51,737 nt of DNA from Ligilactobacillus agilis DSM 20509 (GCF_001436215.1 NZ_AYYP01000071.1:1-51737), one strand, 5' to 3'; positions 35,086 through 43,808 are shown, counted from the first letter of the stretch. The notes: a model not told the origin generated them from the letters alone. Numbers and translations: made by a program.

Positions 35086-35742
35086 ATGGTTACTTTTTTA
35101 GCAACATTATTTTTTGTAGGGATGCTAATTTTTATAGTTGGTTTAGGTTGGTTAATTTTTTCTTTGATTAAAAAATCTAAGAATTTTAAAGTACCTGCTA
35201 TACTCATGGCTGTTGGTGCAGTATGTGCAATAGCTACATTTTTCATTCCGTTTAACGATGAAGAAACACCTACGTCAACAGCTGAAACTTCGTCAGTATC
35301 TGAAAATAGTACATCCACAGCAAGTAAAAGTAGCTCTTCCATAAAATATGCCGGCTTAAACGAAGAGCTTAATAATGGTACTTATGGCATCAAGATTACG
35401 CAAGTTGATCAAAACTTTAATGAACATGGTCAAACATTATTAAACAGCGACGATATACCATCACTTAAGTTGTCTCAAGATAACGGGATTCAAATAACCG
35501 TTGACTATTCAAATATCAATTCATCAGAAAACTTTTTACCATCAATATTTGACTTTGCGGTTTATGATGACGATGGTAAAACTGGTGAAATTATCAATCA
35601 GCAAGATGGTCAAACTAAAGTATCAAAGGGACATACTGGTACTACTCATTTTTGGGTAAACCTTCAAAAGCCGTATGCAAATACTAAGTATGTAGAAATC
35701 GAATACAGTAATGCACACTTTAAAATCCCATTAAATCACTAA
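35086..35742 (+). CDS. membrane-anchored exported protein
   Basis: A 218-aa protein with two N-terminal hydrophobic helices (about 5-27 and 37-55), a Ser/Thr-rich stalk (about 60-85) and a beta-rich extracellular domain (about 88-216). TAGGAGG lies before the ATG. It lacks a lipobox. It sits between regulators and integrase, where lactic acid bacteria phages keep superinfection-exclusion genes, so that role is possible but unproven. Confidence 0.65.
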   Translation: MVTFLATLFFVGMLIFIVGLGWLIFSLIKKSKNFKVPAILMAVGAVCAIATFFIPFNDEETPTSTAETSSVSENSTSTASKSSSSIKYAGLNEELNNGTYGIKITQVDQNFNEHGQTLLNSDDIPSLKLSQDNGIQITVDYSNINSSENFLPSIFDFAVYDDDGKTGEIINQQDGQTKVSKGHTGTTHFWVNLQKPYANTKYVEIEYSNAHFKIPLNH

Positions 35743-35798
35743 AACTTGCTTAATAGGCATTTTTTAACGTCTCACTAAAAGATATTGAGAAATAAGTT

Positions 35799-35888
35799 TT
35801 GGAACACTTCGACGCTACCGTTGAGTTTACAGAATTTGCTAAGGCCGAAGAATATAGACGCAGCTTGGAATTAGCTACTGAAGTGTAA
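35799..35888 (+). pseudogene. short C-terminal gene fragment
   Basis: Twenty-nine sense codons (L-E-H-F-D-A-T-V-E-F-T-E-F-A-K) before a TAA look coding, but a stop lies a few codons upstream and no start is present. It is probably the tail of a deleted gene. Parent not recognised. The rest of 35,743-35,973 shows nothing clear. Confidence 0.3.
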
Positions 35889-35973
35889 ATACAATCTAAA
35901 AGTAGATAAAAATAATTACCTACCGATTGAAAATAAACTATAAGACCAAGGGAGAAAGGATATTAAGTTATAA

Positions 35974-37662
35974 ATGGTTTCCGACTTAAACAAAAATAAA
36001 ACATTTATCAAAAGTATGCACATTAACCAATTTAGAGCGCTAGAAAACCTAACTATTGATATTGGTGAAAAACTAACGCTAATTGGTGGAATTAATGGTG
36101 TTGGAAAAAGTTCAATATTAGGTATGCTAGCACAAATTTGTAGCTTTAAAGTCCATAAAGAACTCGAAGAAACAGAAGAAAATGAAAAAGCTCCAAATTT
36201 ATATAGGACTATTTATGGTAATAGTTTTGAAAGTGACTTCGGTAATCATTTCAAAATTTCTGAGAAATTTGATACTCCTGATAAAGAATACAAAGTTGAA
36301 TTTGATATAAATGATGCTTTGGAGGAGCTAGTATATAAGGCAACTTTGCAATCAACATCACGAAATCGTAATTTACGTCTTGTTTTACGACGCACTGAGT
36401 CCATCAACAGCAATACTTCACGAAACGTTACTTTTCCTGTAATTTACCTAGATTTAAGAAGACTTACTCCTTTTGCAAGTCGTAAATTACAATATGTAGA
36501 GGTTTTAAACGACGAAGAAAAAGAACGTTTCAAAAAAATTTCAAATCAAATTTTTACTCCAATATATACTACTGATAATCCTGATACACTTATAACTTCT
36601 AACAAAGATAACATTAGTTCAACTGTTCTATCTAATGGTAATTACGATATTGTTGGAGCTTCAACTGGTGAAGATAATCTTGGACAAATAATATCTGCGC
36701 TACTGTCGTTTGTTAGATTAAAAAGGGAGTACAATAATTATAAAGGTGGCCTTTTACTTATTGATGAATTAGACGCTAGTCTTTTTCCAAAGGCACAGAT
36801 TGGATTATTAGAGGTTCTAAGAAAATTTTCGTCTAAATACAACATCCAAGTTGTTTTTACTACTCATTCAGCTACAATTATTTCAAAAATGCTGTATTTC
36901 AAAGAACAATCTAGACTTAATAAAGCAAACAATAATGATATTGGGATTAATTTTTTAAATAACCCAACAGGAAAAATAGAAAACTATGGTCACTTTTCGT
37001 TCAAAGAAATGGTGGCATCTCTAAATGTTGAACCACTAAAAAAAGCTAGTAACTTTAAAATTAATTGCTATTGTGAAGATGAGGAAGCTTATGCTTTCCT
37101 AGATAGTATAATTACTAAGGAGCAAAAAAAGAAACTTAACCTTATGAAAAAAATTACTTTAGGTGGAGATCAATTATTATCTCTGTCTAAAGCAAAAGTT
37201 CCTGAATTTTCCTCTCTTTCGTTAATAATACTGGATGGTGATAAAAGAAATAAAGCCAAGAATACTAAAAATATTCTCTTCTTACCTTCGAAAACTCCAC
37301 CTGATCAACTGATGTTTCACCTACTAGATAATGAGCAGCCTGATAGTCCGTACTGGAATATAGATACTAGTAATTGGAATAAACAAATATTTAGAAATAT
37401 GGAAGTCACTCAAAATATTTGTTCTAATTTTAAATATTCTCCTAATAAACACTCTTATTTACCTTTAAAAAATAATACAGGAGCTACTCGAGATTACTTC
37501 AAAATTTGGTTTAAAGAAAATAAAAAAATTCTAAAAGCGGCAAAAACTAATCCTATAAAAAAAATTTGGAAACCAAATAATAAAAAAATTGTTGCTAAAT
37601 TTCAGGAAGAGTTAAACAAAAAAATAGATAATCTATATTCAAAAAATAATTTTTTATCATAG
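35974..37662 (+). CDS. ABC-type ATPase fused to TOPRIM-like domain (OLD/PARIS-like)
   Basis: A 562-aa protein. The N-terminal ATPase has Walker A G-I-N-G-V-G-K-S-S near 39-47, an ABC signature-like S-T-G-E-D near 230-234, Walker B L-L-L-I-D-E-L-D near 260-267 and H-loop T-T-H-S at 296-299. The C-terminal part carries C-E-D-E-E-A-Y near 367-373 and L-D-G-D-K at 420-424, the Glu and Asp-x-Asp pattern of TOPRIM nucleases. Families with this layout are OLD nucleases and merged AriA-AriB of PARIS, both anti-phage. The AT content is higher than in core genes. A D12 methylase follows after 79 bases, so the two may work together. No alignment could be run to choose a family. Confidence 0.75.
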   Translation: MVSDLNKNKTFIKSMHINQFRALENLTIDIGEKLTLIGGINGVGKSSILGMLAQICSFKVHKELEETEENEKAPNLYRTIYGNSFESDFGNHFKISEKFDTPDKEYKVEFDINDALEELVYKATLQSTSRNRNLRLVLRRTESINSNTSRNVTFPVIYLDLRRLTPFASRKLQYVEVLNDEEKERFKKISNQIFTPIYTTDNPDTLITSNKDNISSTVLSNGNYDIVGASTGEDNLGQIISALLSFVRLKREYNNYKGGLLLIDELDASLFPKAQIGLLEVLRKFSSKYNIQVVFTTHSATIISKMLYFKEQSRLNKANNNDIGINFLNNPTGKIENYGHFSFKEMVASLNVEPLKKASNFKINCYCEDEEAYAFLDSIITKEQKKKLNLMKKITLGGDQLLSLSKAKVPEFSSLSLIILDGDKRNKAKNTKNILFLPSKTPPDQLMFHLLDNEQPDSPYWNIDTSNWNKQIFRNMEVTQNICSNFKYSPNKHSYLPLKNNTGATRDYFKIWFKENKKILKAAKTNPIKKIWKPNNKKIVAKFQEELNKKIDNLYSKNNFLS

Positions 37663-37741
37663 ACGTATATTATTTACTATCCTTAAAAGTTTATAGTCAG
37701 CACTCAAAAAGTAGTGTAGTATCTAAAGTGAGGTGATAGGT

Positions 37742-38614
37742 ATGCCAGTAACGAAGTCCCCATTGCGTTATCCAGGAGGGAAAACACAGTTAGCAAGTTA
37801 CGTAAAGCACTTATTGGATATTAATAATACACATAAAACATATATCGAGCCCTTTGCTGGTGGCTTTGGTGTAGCACTTGAATTACTGTTTGATGGTTCC
37901 GTTGAAGAAGTAGTTCTTAATGATTATGATTCTTCAATTTTTGCTATTTGGAATTCGATTCTCAATAATTATGATGATTTTAAGAACCTACTTATTAACA
38001 CACCCCTAACCATCAACGAATGGCATAGACAACAACAAATACATTTAAAATTTAAAAATAATCCTACCTCTGTAGAAAACGGCTTTGCAACCTTCTATCT
38101 AAACAGAACTAACCGAAGCGGCATTATTAAGGCCGGTCCTATTGGTGGTTTAAATCAAGCAGGCAAATATAAATTAGACTGTCGTTTTAACAAAGAAAGC
38201 TTACTTAAAAAAATTGAAAACATTCATAATTTCAAAGAAAAAATCCATATTTATAATTTAGATGCCAATGAATTTATTGCTAATAATTTAAAACAGTATG
38301 ACCATCATAGTACATTTATCTTTTATGATCCTCCATACTTTAAACAAGGTCAAAATTTGTATCTGTCTTTTGTAGACCGAAATGACCATTCAATATTAGC
38401 TAATAACATTCTAAAGTTCAGTAATAATTACAAATGGATAACAACCTATGATTTAGAAGAAGATATAAGGTATTTATATTCACCTTATGTTAAAGCTTAT
38501 AAGTATAGTCTAAATTACTCGGCCGGAAAAAAACGTAAATCAGAAGAGTATCTTTTTGCCAATAATAATACATTAGTCGATTCATTTGATAAGGTTAACC
38601 TCTTGCAAATCTAG
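37742..38614 (+). CDS. D12-class DNA adenine methyltransferase (Dam-like)
   Basis: A 290-aa N6-adenine methylase. Motif X is L-R-Y-P-G-G-K near the N-terminus, motif I E-P-F-A-G-G-F-G near 41-48 and the catalytic D-P-P-Y-F near residue 196. All key residues are present. I use the ATG at 37,742 because GAGGTG lies six bases before it; an upstream GTG would overlap that site. It lies between the ATPase-TOPRIM gene and the integrase on the same strand. It may protect element DNA, or mark DNA for the ATPase. The target site cannot be read from sequence. Confidence 0.9.
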   Translation: MPVTKSPLRYPGGKTQLASYVKHLLDINNTHKTYIEPFAGGFGVALELLFDGSVEEVVLNDYDSSIFAIWNSILNNYDDFKNLLINTPLTINEWHRQQQIHLKFKNNPTSVENGFATFYLNRTNRSGIIKAGPIGGLNQAGKYKLDCRFNKESLLKKIENIHNFKEKIHIYNLDANEFIANNLKQYDHHSTFIFYDPPYFKQGQNLYLSFVDRNDHSILANNILKFSNNYKWITTYDLEEDIRYLYSPYVKAYKYSLNYSAGKKRKSEEYLFANNNTLVDSFDKVNLLQI

Positions 38615-38618
38615 TATT

Positions 38619-38642
38619 AAACCCGTCGATTTTGACGGGTTT
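38619..38642. repeat. perfect inverted repeat after the methylase
   Basis: AAACCCGTC and GACGGGTTT flank a six-base loop just after the methylase stop. Only TTT follows the stem on the plus strand, so it may be a weak terminator or an integrase arm site. Confidence 0.4.
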
Positions 38643-38695
38643 AAAAATACATCTAAAAGAACATCAGTTTTAATTTATAAAAGGAGGAATCAGTC

Positions 38696-39814
38696 ATGGC
38701 AGAAATTTCTAAACGTGGATCAGTTTACCAAGTTAGAATCTACTGGATTGAAGATGGAAAACGCAAATCTAAGTCAAAGTCTGGCTTTAAAACTAAACGC
38801 GAAGCACAGATTTATGCTGCTGAACTTGAGACCTTAAAAGCACGTAACTTTATTTCTCAAAATTCCAAGACACCCTTCCCTGAATATTTCTGGGCCTGGT
38901 TTGAAACTTATAAAGAATCATCTGTTTCTGAACGTACGAAATTAACCTATAAGAATGCGTTTAACGTGCTTAAAAGGCATTTGTCTGGAATAACTATTGA
39001 AGAAATGGATAGACGCTTGTATCGAAAATTTATAGCCAACTTTGGCAAAAATCACGCTAAGTCTACTGTTTCAAAGTTCAATTCTTTATACCACGCTTGC
39101 GTTAAAGACGCAATGTATGATGGCGACGTGACCAAAGACTTTATAGAAGGCACGGATATTGTTTACAATCGAGCAAAGACTAGACAAATTGAGTATCTGA
39201 ACATTGAGGAAACTAAAAAACTAGCTAATTATTTGACTGCTACACTTAATCATAACTTCACAGCTAAATATATGATCTTACTTGCTATTGCCACAGGGGC
39301 GCGCCTGGGCGAAATTCAAGCACTTACCTGGAAAGATATCAACTTTAATTTCCATACAATAAACATTAATAAATCTTGGAATGAAACCTTAAAAGACTTC
39401 CAACCGACTAAAAATGAGTCCTCAAAACGAATTATTAGGGTTAACAAGAATACACTTAATTATTTAAATGAATTAAAACAAAACCATCATGATATGGTAT
39501 TTGTAAATCAATATAATACTGTCCCTACCTCTTCAGCGGTAAATAAAACACTGAGAGCCTGCTTAAAGGAATTAAACATCGGTAAACCAAGTTTTCACTT
39601 TCATAGTTTACGGCATACTCATGTTGCTTATTTATTATCTGAAAATATTGACCTTTATATTATATCTAAGCGCCTGGGTCACTCAGATATTTCTACAACA
39701 TCCAGGGTATATTCTTACCTAATTGACGAATACAAAAATCGAGCTGATAATCAAATTGAAAATATCGTTGATAAATTATTTAGCAAAGTCGAAGCTAAAC
39801 AAAATATTCTATAA
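38696..39814 (+). CDS. int: tyrosine-type site-specific integrase
   Basis: A 372-aa phage integrase. The N-terminal arm-binding domain (about 1-50, R-G-S-V-Y-Q-V-R-I-Y-W) leads to a SAM-like core-binding domain (60-150). The catalytic domain has Arg in T-G-A-R-L-G-E, H-S-L-R-H, L-G-H-S-D and nucleophile Tyr in R-V-Y-S-Y. All catalytic residues are present. AAAGGAGG lies before the ATG. It lies about 150 bases from the 3' end of tRNA-Ser(CGA), which is the likely attachment site. Confidence 0.93.
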   Translation: MAEISKRGSVYQVRIYWIEDGKRKSKSKSGFKTKREAQIYAAELETLKARNFISQNSKTPFPEYFWAWFETYKESSVSERTKLTYKNAFNVLKRHLSGITIEEMDRRLYRKFIANFGKNHAKSTVSKFNSLYHACVKDAMYDGDVTKDFIEGTDIVYNRAKTRQIEYLNIEETKKLANYLTATLNHNFTAKYMILLAIATGARLGEIQALTWKDINFNFHTININKSWNETLKDFQPTKNESSKRIIRVNKNTLNYLNELKQNHHDMVFVNQYNTVPTSSAVNKTLRACLKELNIGKPSFHFHSLRHTHVAYLLSENIDLYIISKRLGHSDISTTSRVYSYLIDEYKNRADNQIENIVDKLFSKVEAKQNIL

Positions 39815-39884
39815 TCTAATTTGTGTGTAAAATGTGTGCAGACTTTTTAAAAACATACTAAAACATATGGAAACTCAGAAATAA

Positions 39885-39930
39885 AAAAACACCGACAAAC
39901 GTTATTATATCAACTTTTGTCGGTGTTTTT
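39885..39930. terminator. bidirectional terminator between int and tRNA-Ser
   Basis: A 15-bp perfect stem (39,885-39,899 with 39,916-39,930), A5 on one side and T5 on the other. Confidence 0.88.
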
Positions 39931-39966
39931 GAAATTATTTAAACTATAACATATTGTTCATAAAAA

Positions 39967-40052
39967 GGAGAGTACAGGATTTGAACCTGCGCGCCGGTGT
40001 TACCGGTTCGCCGGATTTCGAGTCCGGTGCATTACCACTCTGCCAACTCTCC
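39967..40052 (-). tRNA. tRNA-Ser(CGA)
   Basis: Type II tRNA of 86 bases. Acceptor arms GGAGAGT/ACTCTCC, anticodon stem CCGGA/TCCGG with loop CTCGAAA (anticodon CGA), a long variable arm (GAACCGGTAACACCGGCG) and T-arm GGTTCAAATCC. No CCA is encoded. The base after the acceptor (position 73) reads T, where bacterial tRNA-Ser usually has G. Its 3' end faces the integrase gene. Confidence 0.93.
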
Positions 40053-40064
40053 ATAACAATATAA

Positions 40065-40092
40065 ATTATAACAAATTTAGGCAGAAATTCAA
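40065..40092 (-). promoter_or_regulatory. putative promoter of tRNA-Ser
   Basis: TTGAAT (40,087-40,092) and TATAAT (40,065-40,070) on the minus strand, 16 bases apart, 13 bases upstream of the mature tRNA end. Confidence 0.6.
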
Positions 40093-40198
40093 TCCTTTTT
40101 TAGTGGCAGATACTTAAAAATAACTACCAATTTTCTCTTACATTGCAATACTAAAAAATAACCCCCCTATCCCAAATCGAGATAGGAGGCTACACACA

Positions 40199-41218
40199 CT
40201 AATTAAAGCCATACATCTTTCGCGCAAGTTTGTAAACACCCAACGCCGTTTTTCTGCCTAGTTTCCATGGTAAATTAACCCCGGTTCCAAACAAGCCCCA
40301 GCGTAATTCCCGGTAAAGGTGAGTATCTTTGCGTTTAATATAATTCCACAAAGCGGTCTTCTTACGTAGGCTCTCCTTACTACCATCCTTTAGCAATAGA
40401 ATAGAAGAAACAGTGGTAATGATTTCCAGGTAACGGAACATGTAATTAGCTAGCGCCGGGTCAAGCTGGGCTTCATTTTTGGCGTAGAAATTAATCATTA
40501 ACCGGTTAACCTTTAGCTGTTGGTCAATACGCCCAATCATTACTTGTTCGTTAACAGACTGATCGTCACGGCCGATGAAGTAATGGTAGAAATTAACATC
40601 TAGGTAATAGATATTCTTTACATACCGTAAAGGCTCGAAGACATAGAGGTTGTCGACATAAAAGGTATGGTGAGGTAGCTCTAATTGAGCTTGTCCTACC
40701 ACGACATCACGCCGATAAATTACCGAGTGCATTAGCAAGTATTTGCCTAGTGGAAAATGAACTTCATCCCAAGAAAAGACTCGGTCGGTTGGTAAAAAGC
40801 TACTGTACTCCATAGCCTTTTTATGCTTAACCCCTTGCTTATCGTAGATAAAATTACTGATTAACATGTCAACTGCATCTTTTTTAAGACTTTCCTTTTC
40901 TAAAAAGTCCAAAATTTCTCGTAAGGCATTTTCATCAACCCAGTCATCGCTATCAACTACTTTCACAAAAAAACCAGTGGCAGCGTGTAACCCAGTCGTA
41001 ACTGCTTTACCGTGGCCACCATTTTCTTGGTGTAGTGCTCGTACAATTTCCGGGTAACGTTGCTCATAATCGTCCGCAATTTGGGCGGTGTTATCCTTAG
41101 AACCATCATCCACCAACAATATTTCCAGCCGTTCACCCCCAGTTAACAGGGTTTCAATGGCATGCTCCATGTAATCTTGAGCATTATAACAAGGAATGAT
41201 GACACTTAATATTTTCAT
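40199..41218 (-). CDS. family 2 glycosyltransferase
   Basis: A 339-aa GT2 enzyme of the GT-A fold. N-terminal S-V-I-I-P-C-Y-N-A is followed by L-L-V-D-D-G-S-K-D and the metal-binding V-D-S-D-D-W near 93-98. The second half (about 200-330) is helical without clear membrane spans. Such enzymes build cell-surface or teichoic-acid glycans. I use the ATG at 41,218 (AGGA ten bases upstream), not the TTG nine bases earlier. It is monocistronic, so the acceptor is unknown. Confidence 0.85.
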   Translation of the reverse strand: MKILSVIIPCYNAQDYMEHAIETLLTGGERLEILLVDDGSKDNTAQIADDYEQRYPEIVRALHQENGGHGKAVTTGLHAATGFFVKVVDSDDWVDENALREILDFLEKESLKKDAVDMLISNFIYDKQGVKHKKAMEYSSFLPTDRVFSWDEVHFPLGKYLLMHSVIYRRDVVVGQAQLELPHHTFYVDNLYVFEPLRYVKNIYYLDVNFYHYFIGRDDQSVNEQVMIGRIDQQLKVNRLMINFYAKNEAQLDPALANYMFRYLEIITTVSSILLLKDGSKESLRKKTALWNYIKRKDTHLYRELRWGLFGTGVNLPWKLGRKTALGVYKLARKMYGFN

Positions 41219-41379
41219 AAAAAACAATCCTAACTTTTACATAGTCCTTTTTATTTTAGCATTTTTTGCCAAAACAATGAATGTTTATTCTGAAAATTCT
41301 TTTCGCAAGCATTGAACGCCCTTTTAGCTACAACTGTGTTATACTTAGTTAATAAATGTTTAGGAAGGGACTTGATTAG

Positions 41380-41883
41380 ATGAGCTTATATCAATTATAC
41401 GCTGGTTGCTTTTTTTTCGTAGAAGAAGTTGATAAGACCTCTTTTCAATACCTACTCTACCTCCGCCTTCCTTATTATTTGGCTGACAGAGTCGGGTTGG
41501 ACCCAGCAGATGAAAACCTACTTCCCGCCCTTAACTACTCATTTGATTACCAGCTAAATTCAACGCACGACCGCTTCACCCAGCTATTAGCACATATCCA
41601 CTTGAATCACCACGATTTCACCTTGGACTTGTTAAAAATGCCTGAACTGTGCTTCATTACTAAGCACCGCTGCAAGGAAGTTAAGGTGACAGACGAGAAT
41701 AGTGAATATTTTGGCCAAGTGATGCAAGAAGCTTTACCTGACCCCGAAGCCGTCTACCTAGATCCAAATGAAATTGCCTATAAGCTGACCCCCGAGGATA
41801 TGCCCTTAGTTGAGTGGACCCTCAATTTCGAACCTCTCGATACCTATGAAGAATTGATTAATTACTACCACAACGATAACTAA
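41380..41883 (+). CDS. hypothetical protein, 167 aa
   Basis: An acidic soluble protein, rich in Leu, Tyr and His, starting M-S-L-Y-Q-L-Y-A-G-C-F-F-F. No membrane helices or catalytic motifs are visible. AGGAAGGG lies upstream of the ATG at a long distance. Codon use resembles the core genes, so it is likely a resident gene at the border of the next accessory block. Confidence 0.6.
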   Translation: MSLYQLYAGCFFFVEEVDKTSFQYLLYLRLPYYLADRVGLDPADENLLPALNYSFDYQLNSTHDRFTQLLAHIHLNHHDFTLDLLKMPELCFITKHRCKEVKVTDENSEYFGQVMQEALPDPEAVYLDPNEIAYKLTPEDMPLVEWTLNFEPLDTYEELINYYHNDN

Positions 41884-41892
41884 CTTAAACTA

Positions 41893-41937
41893 AACCAGCC
41901 TATGATTGAAACGTGAACATTCAATCATAGGCTGGTT
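41893..41937. terminator. strong hairpin, probable terminator
   Basis: An 18-bp perfect stem (41,893-41,910 with 41,920-41,937) ten bases after the preceding stop. The T run is weak (ATATTTAT). Between here and 42,113 only a 27-codon minus-strand open frame (41,980-42,063) of unclear meaning is seen. Confidence 0.65.
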
Positions 41938-42113
41938 ATATTTATGGCAGTATTTTAAGATAGACGCACCTAATATCGGTTAGGATTTTCCCACATGCGT
42001 GGACTTAACCCTTTCTCCTACAATCTCGGCTAAGCATGCTTTGATATAGTCCCCCTGTACCATGTCCGTGTTAGTAGCATATTTACATACATGCTATTAT
42101 GAAGTACTTGCAA

Positions 42114-42152
42114 TTTAGAATATGAAAAGGGGTAACTATTTCTAGCTGCCCG
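42114..42152 (-). terminator. terminator at the far end of the CRISPR array
   Basis: On the minus strand CGGGCAGCTA-GAAA-TAGTTACCCC forms a hairpin with a GAAA tetraloop, followed by TTTT. A near copy (36 of 38 bases) lies at 45,431-45,469. It would stop transcription that has passed through the array leftward. Confidence 0.55.
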
Positions 42153-42195
42153 CTGTCTTGATAGCCAATATTGATTTCGAGTCGCTATTAGCTAA

Positions 42196-42491
42196 ATTTA
42201 CATTCTTATTAAGTTAAATAGATCCCAATGACTTAGGTACAGAGAGTGTGATGAACTCAGAATTTACATTCCTTTTAAGTTAAATAGATTCCTTATATCC
42301 AATTGATATAGACCCTAGTCAATGAAAGGGTTTACATCCCTCTTAAGTTAAATAGATTCTACTAACAAGAATCCACTTTACCCTGAATTTAAGTTGTTTA
42401 CATTCCTCTTAAGTTAAATAGATTCCGGTGACCTAATAAAACACGTCTATGACGTTAAAAAGTTTACATTCCTCTTAAGTTAAATAAATTC
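42196..42491 (-). CRISPR. orphan CRISPR array, 5 repeats, 4 spacers
   Basis: Five 30-bp repeats at 42,196-42,225, 42,262-42,291, 42,330-42,359, 42,396-42,425 and 42,462-42,491, with spacers of 36, 38, 36 and 36 bases. The consensus on the minus strand begins GAATCTATTTAACTTAAGAG and ends GAATGTAAAC. The leftmost repeat has four changes, the third and fifth one each. The degenerate left end and the ATGTAAAC-type end, like the I-B repeats of Listeria, indicate leftward transcription with the leader on the right. No cas gene is in the window. Confidence 0.85.
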
Positions 42492-42518
42492 ACTGCACTC
42501 CCAAACCCCCGTACTACC

Positions 42519-42704
42519 AACTAGTTTTCACATACATTCTGTCTATCACTAAATTTCACTCTCAATTACATATTACTTTTTTCCATAAATTCTTTCAAGT
42601 CCCTTAATATCAACCTTTTTGTTATCTGTCGATACTAGTACTGTTTCACCTTATCTTAGGTCGACAGATACTAGCGCTCTATAACAAAATATCACTAGTA
42701 AAAA
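42519..42704. repeat. leader-side module, copy 1
   Basis: AT-rich stretch next to the array, with inverted words TATCTGTCGA/TCGACAGATA. It is about 70-75% identical to 45,259-45,429 by eye. It could hold the array promoter. Confidence 0.5.
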
Positions 42705-42839
42705 TGCACTTCACCACAACAATTTTGCAGCTAAATTTTCTTATGAGAAAAAGTCCAGTGAACCAAGAAACGTGATGATGCTTACCCTAAAAACGTTAAA
42801 AACATCGATAATAATCACTTAATTCAAACCTTAAATACC

Positions 42840-43066
42840 CTACTTTAACAACGGATAAAAAACTAGCCCATGTTTTGAATGTCGCTAATCCTAAATTTGC
42901 TAAATACTCAAATGGCCCTATTGAAGGAATCGACCGTAAAATCAAGCTACTCAGACGCCTTAGTTTCAGCATGCCTAATTTCACCAATATGAAGAAACGC
43001 ATCATTCTTTGGTTGAATTTCAAGCCAAAGAAAAAGAATTCTAAGAAAATTGCACTGATTTCTTAG
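42840..43066 (+). pseudogene. C-terminal remnant of an ISL3-family transposase
   Basis: The last 65 or so codons encode Y-S-N-G-P-I-E-G-I-D-R-K-I-K, the conserved end of ISL3 transposases, then a short basic tail and TAG. Upstream bases 42,720-42,840 are too altered to read as one frame. The remnant lies on the leader side of the array, where cas genes would be expected. Confidence 0.75.
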
Positions 43067-43111
43067 AATTCTTTGAAAATGATGCACACAAAGTTTTGGG
43101 CAGAGCCATTT

Positions 43112-43312
43112 CTATAATCTAAATATCCATTTAAATATACCACCAACAAAAGTAAAAAAACCAATGATAAAGAAAGCATAAACAAGTATCTCGTCAATGG
43201 ATGGCCAGCCTAGCGCTCCCCCAATCATTCCTAAAATTAAACCAACCAAAGCACCAACTGCCATCCATAATAAAGTTATGCCGTCGCCTTTTTTCCATTT
43301 ATACAGTTTCAT
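43112..43312 (-). CDS. mini membrane protein 1 (KLYKWKKGDG family)
   Basis: About 66 aa starting M-K-L-Y-K-W-K-K-G-D-G at the inner ATG (43,312); the outer ATG overlaps the binding site GGAGGTG. Two hydrophobic helices (about 13-33 and 41-58) are joined by an acidic turn (S-I-D-E-I-L), and the end is F-K-W-I-F-R-L. It is a clear paralogue of the gene at 44,899. Function unknown. There is no double-Gly leader followed by export genes. Confidence 0.6.
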   Translation of the reverse strand: MKLYKWKKGDGITLLWMAVGALVGLILGMIGGALGWPSIDEILVYAFFIIGFFTFVGGIFKWIFRL

Positions 43313-43343
43313 CCACTTCACCTCCATTGATGTTATTGTTTTA

Positions 43344-43808
43344 TCACCTAAAGAACTTTCCTATGATTATGAAGGGAAGAACAAGAAGTATGATGCCTCC
43401 AAATAAAAACATATATACAAGGTTTTTGAAAGCATGAAATAACTTAATAAATAGTTCGACTACTGTAATATCATATATACCACAAATCAAAGCGATAATA
43501 ACACCAATCGCAACTGTAATTCCACAAATAACTGCATAAAAAATATGTTTTCCATTTATATAGTTTAACTCCACACTCTCGCCAACGCTAATTTTATCTA
43601 CTTTTTTCCTTCGCAATTTAAATATTCGATTAACTACCACACCAATAAAGTAAGAAAAACAATAAATAATCAAAAAAGATGACCATACTCGTTTTATTAA
43701 ATCCAAACCAAAAACTGAGGAAAACCAAATTAGTATAACACCAAATAAAATACCAACTAAAACAACTAACCAGTCATCTTTTGTTACTTTGTGTCTCTTA
43801 AATTTCAT
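43344..43808 (-). CDS. membrane protein with four helices
   Basis: About 154 aa from the inner ATG at 43,808 (GGAGATGGGG upstream). The layout is two helices, a loop with K-I-S-V-G-E-S-V-E-L-N-Y, and two more helices, so it looks like a doubled version of the neighbouring mini proteins. The loop motif recurs as K-I-S-V-G-Q-I-V-K-F-Y in the gene at 44,306. Not recognised. Confidence 0.55.
   Translation of the reverse strand: MKFKRHKVTKDDWLVVLVGILFGVILIWFSSVFGLDLIKRVWSSFLIIYCFSYFIGVVVNRIFKLRRKKVDKISVGESVELNYINGKHIFYAVICGITVAIGVIIALICGIYDITVVELFIKLFHAFKNLVYMFLFGGIILLVLPFIIIGKFFR

Noticed and set aside
38619-38642. Strong terminator after the methylase
   Set aside because: The stem is perfect but is followed by TTTAAAAA, without a real T run. 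It is listed as an inverted repeat instead.
33417-39973. A left attachment site duplicating the tRNA-Ser 3' end
   Set aside because: I scanned 28,600-39,800 for copies of the T-arm/acceptor end (such as AGTACAGGATTTGAAC) and found none. The only similar word, GGATTTGAACACC near 13,180, is inside the amidase gene and too short. The left end of the element remains undefined.
42796-43023. A gene on the minus strand opposite the ISL3 remnant
   Set aside because: Its frame is the shadow of the well-conserved ISL3 transposase C-terminus on the plus strand.
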